Program-made: the position numbers and the translations under genes
Notes under the pieces: generated by a model
What the model was told of the DNA's origin: nothing
Database searches by the model: none
The model's input: the letters and a program-made list of their open reading frames with translations, nothing else
Shown: positions 1 through 5,122 of the stretch, piece by piece
How the letters are laid out: every line of letters begins with the position of its first letter
Position numbering within the stretch: the first letter of the stretch is position 1
NCBI GenBank assembly: GCA_013154205.1
Contig: JAADCY010000003.1
Location: forward strand, 1 to 5,122
DNA length: 5,122 nucleotides
From: Thermoproteota archaeon
GTDB lineage: Archaea > Thermoproteota > Thermoprotei_A > Sulfolobales > Desulfurococcaceae
Reading direction: 5' to 3'

Positions 1-1388
1 TCGCCAGGCTACTACTCGAGAGGGTAGTGATAGGCGACAACGAGATAGCCAGGATAATCTTCTCCTACACGCCATTCAACCCCCACTGGGGCCTAGTGGC
101 TGAGAACACGCTCCTAACACTAGCACTCGTCGCCGCCGCGGCGCTCGTGCCCGTGGCGCTAGCCTACAAGGTGAGGGAAGCCGAGGCACTCCACTTCATC
201 GGCATAAGGGGCGCAGCCCGCGCCCGGCTACCCGCGCCAAACCTCAGGGCGGCGATACACGCGAGGGAGGCCCTCGCCAGGCCCTGGAGGCTGGCGGGCC
301 TAGCCCTGGCCCTAGCCACGGTCGCAGCAGTCGCGGGCGCGGCCGCAGGGCTAGTAGACGGGGTATACTCCGCCGCGGACTACTACGAGATCGGGTCACC
401 CGTGGACCTCTTCGTGTTCGCCTCCACGGCCCCCAGCGCCCCAGGAACCCCCATGTGGGAGAGGCTAGCCTCCGCGGTCCCCGAACACGCCAGGGGATAC
501 GCGGTCTACGACCAGTTCGACTGGGTCAACGCCCTAGGCCTCGGCGAGAGGTTCAGGTTCAAGACCCTGCTAGCGGGCGACCCCCAGCTCGGCGCCCCCC
601 TCATAGAGGGCCGCTACCCCGAGGCGCCCAACGAGGCCGTGGTAACCAGGTCAATAGCCCTCCTACTAGGCCTCAACGTGGGGGACACGATCGAGGTCTC
701 AGCGCCGACGGGGGCCAAGGCCGCCGTGGAGATCGTGGGGGTCACCTCGTCGATGGAGAACGTCGGCTACCTAATGCTCCTAACGCCCGAGGGCTACAAG
801 GAGATAGTCGGCCGCGAGCCAGGAGCCTCCACCGGGGTACTTGAACTCGACCTCCCCGACACAGTGGACCCCGCCGAGGAGGGCAAACGGATAGTCGCCG
901 AGCTCGAAGCCGACCCACTGGTAGACGCGAGCTTCATGACACGCTATGACGTGGCAAACGCGCTCCGCAGCATGGCCCGCATACTCTACGGGGTCCTCGC
1001 CGCAGTCTCAAGCGTAGTAGCAGCCCTCGCCCTCGTAGCAGTCGCAGGCATAGTACTAGTGGACGTCGAGTCGAGAGCCCGCGAGCTCGCAGTATACAAC
1101 GCCCTAGGCCTCGGCCCCGCCTGGGCCGCCCTCGGAACCCTAGCAAACGCCACAGCAGCCCTACTAGCCGCCGCCCTCCTAGCCCAGCCCCCAGCCCAGG
1201 CCCTAGCCGAAGCCATGGCCAGGGCGAGCGCGGCCGCGATAGGCTACGTGGAGCCCAGCGTCCCCCAGCCCATCATAGCCCACCCCCTCGCTGCCGCCCT
1301 CACACTCGCCGCCCTCGCGGCCGCGACCCTCCTCGCCTGGGCCCGCGCCAGGAGCCTCCCCGTCCCCCGCCTCCTCCGCGGCGAGTAA
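1..1388 (+). CDS. FtsX/MacB-family ABC transporter permease, C-terminal part (5' end outside window)
   Basis: Membrane permease of the FtsX/MacB/LolCE type, which normally pairs with a MacB- or LolD-like ATPase to move lipids, lipoproteins or peptides or to transmit force across the membrane. The frame is open to the left edge, so the GTG at 27 is probably internal. Numbering from that GTG, a membrane segment lies at about 27-47, another at 89-110, an extracellular MacB-like domain at about 115-310, and two or three more segments at 322-346, 365-386 and 420-437. The external domain has the family pattern: LLAGDPQLGAPLIEGRYPE, then NEAVVTRSIALLLGLNVGD, then EIVGVTSS. The stretch SRARELAVYNALGLG (349-363) matches the cytoplasmic FtsX signature after the second core helix. 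The extra helix at 27-47 suggests that a first FtsX module lies upstream. GC is about 70%. It stops 4 bases from the convergent ATPase gene. Family assignment is solid; substrate is unknown. Confidence 0.88.
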   Translation, partial: ARLLLERVVIGDNEIARIIFSYTPFNPHWGLVAENTLLTLALVAAAALVPVALAYKVREAEALHFIGIRGAARARLPAPNLRAAIHAREALARPWRLAGLALALATVAAVAGAAAGLVDGVYSAADYYEIGSPVDLFVFASTAPSAPGTPMWERLASAVPEHARGYAVYDQFDWVNALGLGERFRFKTLLAGDPQLGAPLIEGRYPEAPNEAVVTRSIALLLGLNVGDTIEVSAPTGAKAAVEIVGVTSSMENVGYLMLLTPEGYKEIVGREPGASTGVLELDLPDTVDPAEEGKRIVAELEADPLVDASFMTRYDVANALRSMARILYGVLAAVSSVVAALALVAVAGIVLVDVESRARELAVYNALGLGPAWAALGTLANATAALLAAALLAQPPAQALAEAMARASAAAIGYVEPSVPQPIIAHPLAAALTLAALAAATLLAWARARSLPVPRLLRGE

Positions 1389-1392
1389 CATT

Positions 1393-2115
1393 TTAATCGA
1401 GTACAACGAACCCCTTATCCACGAGATTAAGGGCATCGCTGGGAGAGACCTCGAGCACTTCACCAGACTCCAAATTCATAACCCGAGCATTCCTCGGCGA
1501 AGGCACAGGAATACGCTCCACTCTGCCACCAACAATTGTATAGGCCTCATCAGCATGTAAATATGACACTAGATGTGACGCCACAACAACATACATTTTT
1601 TCAGATAATTTATTAATAAGAATACTTATTTTCAACCTATTAGCGGGATCCAGGTTAGCAAACGGCTCATCAAGTACAATGACGCTCGGACTACCCACAA
1701 GCGCCTGAGCTATTAGAACAAGGCGAAGCTGACCGCTACTCAACTGCGCTAATCTCTTATCAGCAAGCGATCTAGGAAGCCAAACCCTATTCAGTACATC
1801 GCCCACACACTCATAACCGCATTTTACGCCTCTCAGAGACGCAACAAATTCAATAAACGAGCCAACGCGAGCACTTAAAGGGAACCCGTTCACATCAACG
1901 AGAAACCCGATATCACCAACACTAACACATGAGCCAGCATCTCCACTATCAGGCTTGTACAATCCCAGGGATATGCCTAGCAACGTCGTTTTCCCTGCGC
2001 CGTTTGGTGCTAGTAGGAGGGTTAGTTTGCCAGTGAAGCGCCATGAGGCCTCCTCGAGCACCCTAACCCTGCCGTAGCGCTTTGACACCCCCTCACCCCA
2101 CAAACTACAACCCAC
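1393..2115 (-). CDS. ABC transporter ATP-binding protein (ABC-2 exporter type)
   Basis: A 240-residue nucleotide-binding subunit that would power the ABC-2-like permease encoded two genes upstream. Visible motifs are Walker A APNGAGKTT (36-44), signature LSSGQ (125-129), Walker B VIVLDE (145-150), D-loop NLD (154-156) and H-loop histidine 181 in VVVASH. Two departures from consensus stand out. The first Walker A glycine is alanine, and the Q-loop position after IGFLV is aspartate 74 rather than glutamine or glutamate. About 40 residues after the core form a short C-terminal extension without a clear domain. The GTG start overlaps the end of the preceding gene by 11 bases and has a GGTGGTGG ribosome-binding stretch just upstream, so translation is probably coupled. 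It is the last gene of the five-gene minus-strand operon and ends 4 bases from the convergent FtsX permease. The ATPase assignment is very secure; pairing with the cassette permease is inferred from context. Confidence 0.95.
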   Translation of the reverse strand: MGCSLWGEGVSKRYGRVRVLEEASWRFTGKLTLLLAPNGAGKTTLLGISLGLYKPDSGDAGSCVSVGDIGFLVDVNGFPLSARVGSFIEFVASLRGVKCGYECVGDVLNRVWLPRSLADKRLAQLSSGQLRLVLIAQALVGSPSVIVLDEPFANLDPANRLKISILINKLSEKMYVVVASHLVSYLHADEAYTIVGGRVERIPVPSPRNARVMNLESGEVLEVSPSDALNLVDKGFVVLD

Positions 2116-2551
2116 GAACCACCACCCCCACCACCAAAACTAGAATTATAATAACAATTATTGCAGGCCAGTAAGGTTTAGCAGTCACCACAGCGACAGT
2201 AACTTGAGCAGTTGTATACGGCACACTCGTAAGTAAAACCGTAATATTAGCCGTACTCCCAGGCATGAGCACGACATCAAGAGATTCCCCCGGGCCCAGC
2301 ACGGTAGCGTCTCCATTATACGCCACCCAAATATCATAAAAGTCGGGGAGCGTGACTGGCACATAAACGCTAAACTCTACCGGGATTAGTATCTGCCAGG
2401 CTTGCCATTGGACAAGCAGAGGAAGCTCCTCGGGTAGCGGAACGTTATCTATAGAGACTATACACGTACAGCTACCAACAAGAGCCGTTAGCAGGTATAC
2501 GAGAGCAACGCCCAACATGGCTCCATAAAATGCCTTGAGATAACCTCTCAA
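2105..2551 (-). CDS. Membrane protein with extracytoplasmic domain and helices at both ends, function unknown
   Basis: Not recognised as a named family. The 148-residue protein has an N-terminal hydrophobic helix at about 7-27, an external domain of roughly 95 residues rich in beta-forming residues (V, T, I, P), and a C-terminal helix at about 128-146 ending in RGL. It has a CTC cysteine pair at 28-30, right after the first helix, and one N-glycosylation sequon (NIT, 102-104). This layout suggests a small domain held outside the membrane beside the transporter. The TTG start is favoured because it shares the four bases TTGA with the stop of the upstream permease gene and follows a GGAGGTG ribosome-binding site. 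An in-frame ATG at residue 12 would cut into the first helix. It sits between the permease and ATPase genes, so it is probably an accessory subunit of that transporter. It could instead be a second, minimal membrane subunit. Confidence 0.8.
   Translation of the reverse strand: MRGYLKAFYGAMLGVALVYLLTALVGSCTCIVSIDNVPLPEELPLLVQWQAWQILIPVEFSVYVPVTLPDFYDIWVAYNGDATVLGPGESLDVVLMPGSTANITVLLTSVPYTTAQVTVAVVTAKPYWPAIIVIIILVLVVGVVVRGL
2119..2126 (-). promoter_or_regulatory. Ribosome-binding site GGTGGTGG before the ATPase GTG start
   Basis: The minus strand reads GGTGGTGG three bases before the GTG at 2115; the GGTGG core at 2122-2126 gives a spacing of six. It lies within the coding end of the 148-residue protein gene. 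The same bases encode part of a valine-rich helix, so some of the match may be coincidental. Confidence 0.45.
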
Positions 2552-3267
2552 GGCCTACCCCACCTCCACGCAAGCAAAATAGGTATAACAATAGTTATTA
2601 TAAATGATGTAATTAGATGTGTTACACTATTGTATGAAACTAAGACCCCGCCAGAAGAAGCCAGGCTGAGTATGCTAGAGTAGGCTCCATTCACAGGCGT
2701 AGCAAAGAATCTAATGAGTACGAGCAGTGCTCCAACGAGACCCTCAATGCCCGGAACCCTTACTGTTGCAAGCGAGAGCAGAACAACTACCCCAGCAACA
2801 TCAAGAGCAAATAATATTATATATAAACATAATGTTTTAGTTGTGAGACTAGTAATGTAGCCTACCATAGCGACCGGTAAGCTGTATATGAGTCCATAGA
2901 AAAGACCACTAATCCACACGCCAACATAGCCGGCAAGAGGACCTCCAGCGTAGGAATATGCAAACATGACACTAGCCCTACCACCTATTGAAATGTAGAA
3001 TACTATGACGCCCATTATCGCAGATACTATAGCTAATAAATGTGCAAAATATAAACTATTAGGGTCTACTAGCTTTAGTCCTGCCTGTCCATAAACAAAG
3101 AAACCAACGCTAACAACTACGCTAGGAGATATAATGTTAAAAAACTTACCTAAGAAAATAAATAATATACTTATGAGTAAACCAGAGAGTATAGCCTCCC
3201 AACGGCCAGACAACACACCCACGGCACGCACAACCTTAACCGCGCCGAGAAGCAACGACCGCCCCAA
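2548..3267 (-). CDS. Polytopic membrane protein, probable ABC-2-type permease subunit
   Basis: A 239-residue protein with about six hydrophobic segments, near residues 24-40, 47-62, 72-94, 112-138, 145-168 and 216-234, plus a weaker one at 174-190. The layout resembles ABC-2 permeases: a charged N-terminus (KVVRAVGVLSGRWE), then a helix pair, a cytoplasmic loop (GGRASVMFAYSYAGGP, 95-110) in the position of the usual coupling loop, and four further helices. No diagnostic motif confirms the family, so the call rests on topology, size and the ATPase gene 433 bases downstream in the same operon. The TTG start follows GGGTGGGG at good spacing, but it overlaps the preceding gene by 32 bases. A GTG at residue 13 (3229-3231), just past the upstream stop, is an alternative that keeps all helices. 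Its end overlaps the next gene by four bases. It would form the substrate path of the exporter. Confidence 0.82.
   Translation of the reverse strand: MGRSLLLGAVKVVRAVGVLSGRWEAILSGLLISILFIFLGKFFNIISPSVVVSVGFFVYGQAGLKLVDPNSLYFAHLLAIVSAIMGVIVFYISIGGRASVMFAYSYAGGPLAGYVGVWISGLFYGLIYSLPVAMVGYITSLTTKTLCLYIILFALDVAGVVVLLSLATVRVPGIEGLVGALLVLIRFFATPVNGAYSSILSLASSGGVLVSYNSVTHLITSFIITIVIPILLAWRWGRP
2561..2567 (-). promoter_or_regulatory. Ribosome-binding site GGAGGTG deciding the TTG start at 2551
   Basis: The minus strand reads GGAGGTGGGGTAGGCC before the TTG, a strong match to the 16S anti-Shine-Dalgarno sequence at about nine bases' spacing. It lies inside the end of the permease gene and supports the TTG over the in-frame ATG eleven codons later. 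Confidence 0.65.
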
Positions 3268-4024
3268 CTACCCCACCCACAAGGGAAACAACAACAATTT
3301 CAGGCCACAAAAGCAACCGCGGGTATCCACCTATCCTAACTGCATCCTCAGGCGCTGCCTTAAACAAAATGAACGCATGAACAGCCTCCTGCGGCGTCTC
3401 CGAACTCAACCAAGAAGATGCTGCGTAGAATGCTACTTCGACGGGTACACCGCGCAAATAGACTCCATACACGTTATACACGTCACCATTCCCCGACCAC
3501 AGCCTTACTCCCTGAATCGTGAGAGCAAGCCCATAATCGTATCCAATAGCTTTACTTACTTTACTTTCGGGGCCTATAACAGTTAATCTATAATATTTAT
3601 AATTAACAAATTCTTTTTTAATAGCAACAGGCACTCCAGCATACGTTTCATCACCCAGCACAGGGCACAGAGGCGCGTTAACAGCAGGTTTCCTCAAGAA
3701 TATAGGAAAGATGTCGCCAACTCTGTAATTCTCTGCATAAGCACCAGTTTCATTAACAACTACATTTAATATAATATTCTTCGAATTATATAATTTTATA
3801 TAAACATTATTATTTATATTTCTTATTATTAATATGTTATTGTTATAAGTAATATTATCAATTATATTATAATATTTATCATAATAGGTTATTCGCACCT
3901 TACCTTTAATATTAATATTAATATTATTTGTTGATATGTAACAATATAAGGTTTCAATAAATAAGAGATTAATTAATGTAATTAAAAAAAAGAATATTGT
4001 TATTAGAATCGTTCTACTAGTCAA
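3236..4024 (-). CDS. Doubly anchored extracytoplasmic protein with GAYAE motif, function unknown
   Basis: Not recognised as a named family. The 262-residue protein has an N-terminal hydrophobic helix at about 5-27, a large external domain, and a C-terminal helix at about 240-258 followed by SRRG, which predicts a short cytoplasmic tail. The first 90 residues are packed with Asn, Ile, Tyr and Lys (for example NNININI at 33-39). They are encoded by extremely AT-rich DNA, while the C-terminal half is ordinary in composition. Residues 94-98 read GAYAE, followed by VG and a cysteine at 120; the upstream 211-residue protein shows the same three features at matching spacing. Sequons occur at 57 (NIT) and 91 (NET). 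The TTG start shares TTGA with the upstream stop, and a GAGG lies about eight bases before it. The 3' end overlaps the permease gene by 32 bases. It is probably an external component of the ABC cassette. Confidence 0.8.
   Translation of the reverse strand: MTSRTILITIFFFLITLINLLFIETLYCYISTNNININIKGKVRITYYDKYYNIIDNITYNNNILIIRNINNNVYIKLYNSKNIILNVVVNETGAYAENYRVGDIFPIFLRKPAVNAPLCPVLGDETYAGVPVAIKKEFVNYKYYRLTVIGPESKVSKAIGYDYGLALTIQGVRLWSGNGDVYNVYGVYLRGVPVEVAFYAASSWLSSETPQEAVHAFILFKAAPEDAVRIGGYPRLLLWPEIVVVSLVGGVVGAVVASRRG
3271..3278 (-). promoter_or_regulatory. Ribosome-binding site GGGTGGGG before the TTG at 3267
   Basis: The minus strand reads GGGTGGGGTAG directly before TTG, with the GGTG core six bases from the start. 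It resembles the site before the 148-residue protein gene (both contain GTGGGGTAG). This favours the TTG at 3267 despite the 32-base overlap, although the same bases also encode the Gly/Val-rich helix of the upstream protein. Confidence 0.5.
3908..3925. repeat. Three tandem copies of AATATT
   Basis: A perfect 3 x 6-base tandem repeat; each unit is its own reverse complement. On the minus strand it encodes Asn-Ile three times (residues 34-39 of the 262-residue protein). It lies in the AT-rich segment and is probably a slippage product. Confidence 0.7.
3984..3991 (-). terminator. Possible internal oligo-T termination or pausing site
   Basis: The minus strand carries eight consecutive T bases, 30 bases past the stop of the 211-residue protein gene and inside codons 11-14 of the next gene. 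Archaeal RNA polymerase can terminate at oligo-T tracts without a hairpin, so this might lower transcription of the later genes. It also simply encodes Phe residues of a membrane helix, so the regulatory reading is speculative. Confidence 0.25.
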
Positions 4025-4656
4025 GTTGGAGGCCTCGTAAACTCTATCGAATTCCTAAAGTTACCCTCTGCGTCTACTTCGAGCTGAATTATATCGTCCG
4101 GATACATTCTTATTATTTTCTTTATTGTAAACTTATGAAGTCCAGTATACACATATACTGTTGTAGAGTCTTCGAAACCGCTGATCTCGGCTGGTTCTAA
4201 TATTGTATGATTTACGATGCTGAAGCCTACACAGGCGCCAGGGAGGTACGCGCTGCCTTCGCTTGCTTTTCCTCCGTAAGCTACTCCAACACCGATTAGT
4301 TCTGCATAAGCTCCATCTTCGTCGACAAAAAGCACGTAAGTTCCTATTGCGCTTGTCGCTACGATATAGTGTTTTTCGCTATTTAGTTCCATCGTTATAT
4401 TTATATTGACGTCTGCATCGCCTACTCTTACCAGGGGCCTTAATTCTAGGGTTATCTCTACGCGTTCGTTGACGTCGCCACAGTCACCGCTAAAAACAGT
4501 GGTGTAGTCAACTACTATTATGTCCGGATTGTCGAGTACTACTGTATCGCTTGTTGTATAGTATGCTATTGCTGTTACTGTCTGAGCAAGTAGTGTAGTA
4601 AGTAGTACTGCAGCTAGTAATCGCACACTATTCACCCGAGAAACTGCTAAGGTCAA
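4021..4656 (-). CDS. Secreted or N-terminally anchored protein with GAYAE motif, first gene of the ABC cassette
   Basis: Not recognised as a named family. The 211-residue protein begins with a signal-like stretch: basic residues, a hydrophobic core at about 12-31 and an A-x-A-like region (VTAIAYY). It continues as an acidic, beta-rich external domain with no C-terminal helix, so it may be released or held by the N-terminal segment. GAYAE lies at 115-119, VG at 123-124 and Cys142 in LPGACVG; Cys59 could be its disulfide partner. Sequons are NIT (86) and NHT (149). The downstream protein repeats the GAYAE, VG and Cys pattern. The TTG start lies about 25 bases from the centre of a TATA-like box, consistent with a leaderless transcript. 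GTG codons at residues 8 and 11 are alternatives that keep the signal. The stop overlaps the next TTG start by four bases, so it heads the operon. It might be a substrate-contacting or cargo protein of the exporter. Confidence 0.8.
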   Translation of the reverse strand: MTLAVSRVNSVRLLAAVLLTTLLAQTVTAIAYYTTSDTVVLDNPDIIVVDYTTVFSGDCGDVNERVEITLELRPLVRVGDADVNINITMELNSEKHYIVATSAIGTYVLFVDEDGAYAELIGVGVAYGGKASEGSAYLPGACVGFSIVNHTILEPAEISGFEDSTTVYVYTGLHKFTIKKIIRMYPDDIIQLEVDAEGNFRNSIEFTRPPT

Positions 4657-4677
4657 TTCTACTACTTAAGTCATTGG

Positions 4678-4685
4678 TATATATT
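4678..4685 (-). promoter_or_regulatory. TATA-like box for the ABC cassette (proximal)
   Basis: On the minus strand this reads AATATATA, followed by CC. Its centre is about 25-26 bases from the TTG at 4656, the distance usual in archaea between TATA box and transcription start. Transcription would therefore begin at or next to the start codon and give a leaderless mRNA, which is common for first genes of crenarchaeal operons. The absence of a good ribosome-binding site before this TTG fits. The upstream bases are a weak match to a TFB recognition element. Confidence 0.5.
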
Positions 4686-4706
4686 ACATTGCTAATTTTA
4701 TAATAG

Positions 4707-4714
4707 TATATAAA
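4707..4714 (-). promoter_or_regulatory. TATA-like box for the ABC cassette (distal alternative)
   Basis: On the minus strand this reads TTTATATA and is preceded by ACATAAAA, a purine-rich stretch that resembles a TFB recognition element. As a sequence it is the better archaeal promoter match of the two. It would place the transcription start near 4684 and leave an untranslated leader of about 28 bases. Which box is used cannot be decided from sequence, because the whole 77-base gap is AT-rich. Confidence 0.45.
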
Positions 4715-4733
4715 TTTTATGTAAAAGAACTAA

Positions 4734-5122
4734 TTAAGAGTGTTTATGTTGTTTTTGGGAAGAGCGTGTAGTTTTGTTCTTGGACCGGGAGTCTTGCATG
4801 TCAACGCCCTCGGCCTCTACTGCTATGAGGAAGTATTCGGGCCTGGTGGAGTGGCCGTGTTTGGGGGAGATGTACTCGCGGACGCCCTTCAGCTTGAGCC
4901 TGTACACGCACCTGCAGGGCTTGACAACGCTCTCATCATAGCTCTTCTCGACTATTAGTTCGAGGTAGCCGCGGGATAGCCTGTACCTGCCCTCGGCTAT
5001 GAGCCTGTCGCCCTCCTCTTCGTCAACTTCGATCTCCTCGATGGGTATGACGCCGTAGCTCCTGGCGAGCGTGTTCTGGCCCCGGAACACCTTGTCGTTC
5101 CACACGAACAGGGATATCGCCT
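4734..5122 (-). CDS. Hypothetical small soluble protein, C-terminal part (5' end outside window)
   Basis: Not recognised. The frame is open through the right edge of the window, reading AISLF before the GTG at 5103-5105, so the GTG (which would give 123 residues) is either the start or an internal valine. There is no signal peptide or membrane helix. Numbering from the GTG, residues 1-100 look like a compact alpha/beta or beta-barrel domain. It has an acidic segment EEIEVDEEEGDRLIAEG (23-39), a CRC cysteine pair (64-66) and a PKHGHSTRPEYFLIAVEAEG stretch (81-100). The last 20 residues are polar and basic (SKNKTTRSSQKQHKHS) and probably disordered; such tails often contact nucleic acid, but that is a guess. 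GC is near 57%, much higher than in the adjacent gap. It is on the same strand as the ABC cassette, but the 77-base gap with its own TATA boxes argues against shared transcription. Confidence 0.7.
   Translation of the reverse strand, partial: AISLFVWNDKVFRGQNTLARSYGVIPIEEIEVDEEEGDRLIAEGRYRLSRGYLELIVEKSYDESVVKPCRCVYRLKLKGVREYISPKHGHSTRPEYFLIAVEAEGVDMQDSRSKNKTTRSSQKQHKHS

Larger units (their letters stand above)
3781..4020. other. Extremely AT-rich coding segment (about 15% GC)
   Basis: A hand count gives 36 G or C in 240 bases. The segment encodes about the first 80 residues of the 262-residue protein, where AAT, ATT, ATA, TAT and AAA codons dominate. The reading frame stays intact, so it is not an intergenic spacer. 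The neighbouring FtsX gene reaches about 73% GC in a counted 60-base sample. Confidence 0.85.

Noticed and set aside
455..844. Plus-strand open frame of 129 codons
   Set aside because: Shifted frame within the GC-rich FtsX gene; its Arg/Pro/Gly-rich product is typical of a shadow, whereas the FtsX frame has clear family motifs.
934..1463. Three overlapping minus-strand frames opposite the FtsX 3' end
   Set aside because: They are antisense to a well-supported gene, of low complexity (Arg, Ala or Gly rich) and a by-product of high GC; one also runs into the ATPase gene.
3134..3586. Plus-strand frame of 150 codons
   Set aside because: Antisense to the permease and 262-residue protein genes, Arg/Pro/Asn/Thr-rich without domain features, while the opposing frames have helices and coupled starts.
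3770..4000. Possible intergenic or replication-origin-like AT-rich region
   Set aside because: An intact frame with a start overlap, signal helix and the GAYAE motif runs through it, and no origin-recognition-box repeats were seen.
4715..4736. Possible terminator for the gene ending at 4734
   Set aside because: The minus strand has only a short CTTTTA stretch and no hairpin; too weak to call in such AT-rich DNA.
4740..4958. Plus-strand frame of 72 codons
   Set aside because: Lies wholly antisense to the 4734-5122 gene, with no promoter or ribosome-binding support; the opposing frame has a more protein-like composition.

Overview
The window most resembles a hyperthermophilic crenarchaeon, probably of a Desulfurococcales-like lineage. 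The clues are AGG-rich arginine and ATA-rich isoleucine codons, frequent TTG and GTG starts, TATA-like boxes in the one sizeable intergenic gap, very tight gene packing and proteins of archaeal style. The lineage is an inference. No RNA gene, transposon or CRISPR array is visible.

Layout. (1) Bases 1-1388, plus strand: the C-terminal part of a GC-rich FtsX/MacB-type ABC permease whose 5' end lies outside the window. (2) Bases 1393-4656, minus strand: five tightly overlapping genes, read right to left, which look like one operon. In transcription order these are a secreted or N-anchored protein (211 aa), a protein anchored at both ends (262 aa), a polytopic ABC-2-like permease (239 aa), a second protein anchored at both ends (148 aa) and an ABC ATPase (240 aa). 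The last gene ends 4 bases from the stop of the convergent permease. (3) Bases 4657-4733: an AT-rich intergenic gap with two TATA-like boxes facing the operon. (4) Bases 4734-5122, minus strand: the C-terminal part of an unrecognised small soluble protein, open at the right edge.

The five-gene cassette is the main point of interest. The ATPase and the polytopic protein should form an ABC-2-type transporter. The three accessory proteins would place beta-rich domains outside the cell, next to the transporter. None of the accessory proteins could be assigned to a named family by reading. The first two share a GAYAE motif, a following VG pair and a similarly spaced cysteine, so they may be diverged duplicates. 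The second contains a stretch of about 240 bases at roughly 15% GC, against about 70% in the neighbouring FtsX gene, which suggests relaxed or foreign composition. Substrate and role are unknown. Export of a peptide or lipid, or a NosDFY-like arrangement of external protein plus ABC-2 transporter, are possibilities only.
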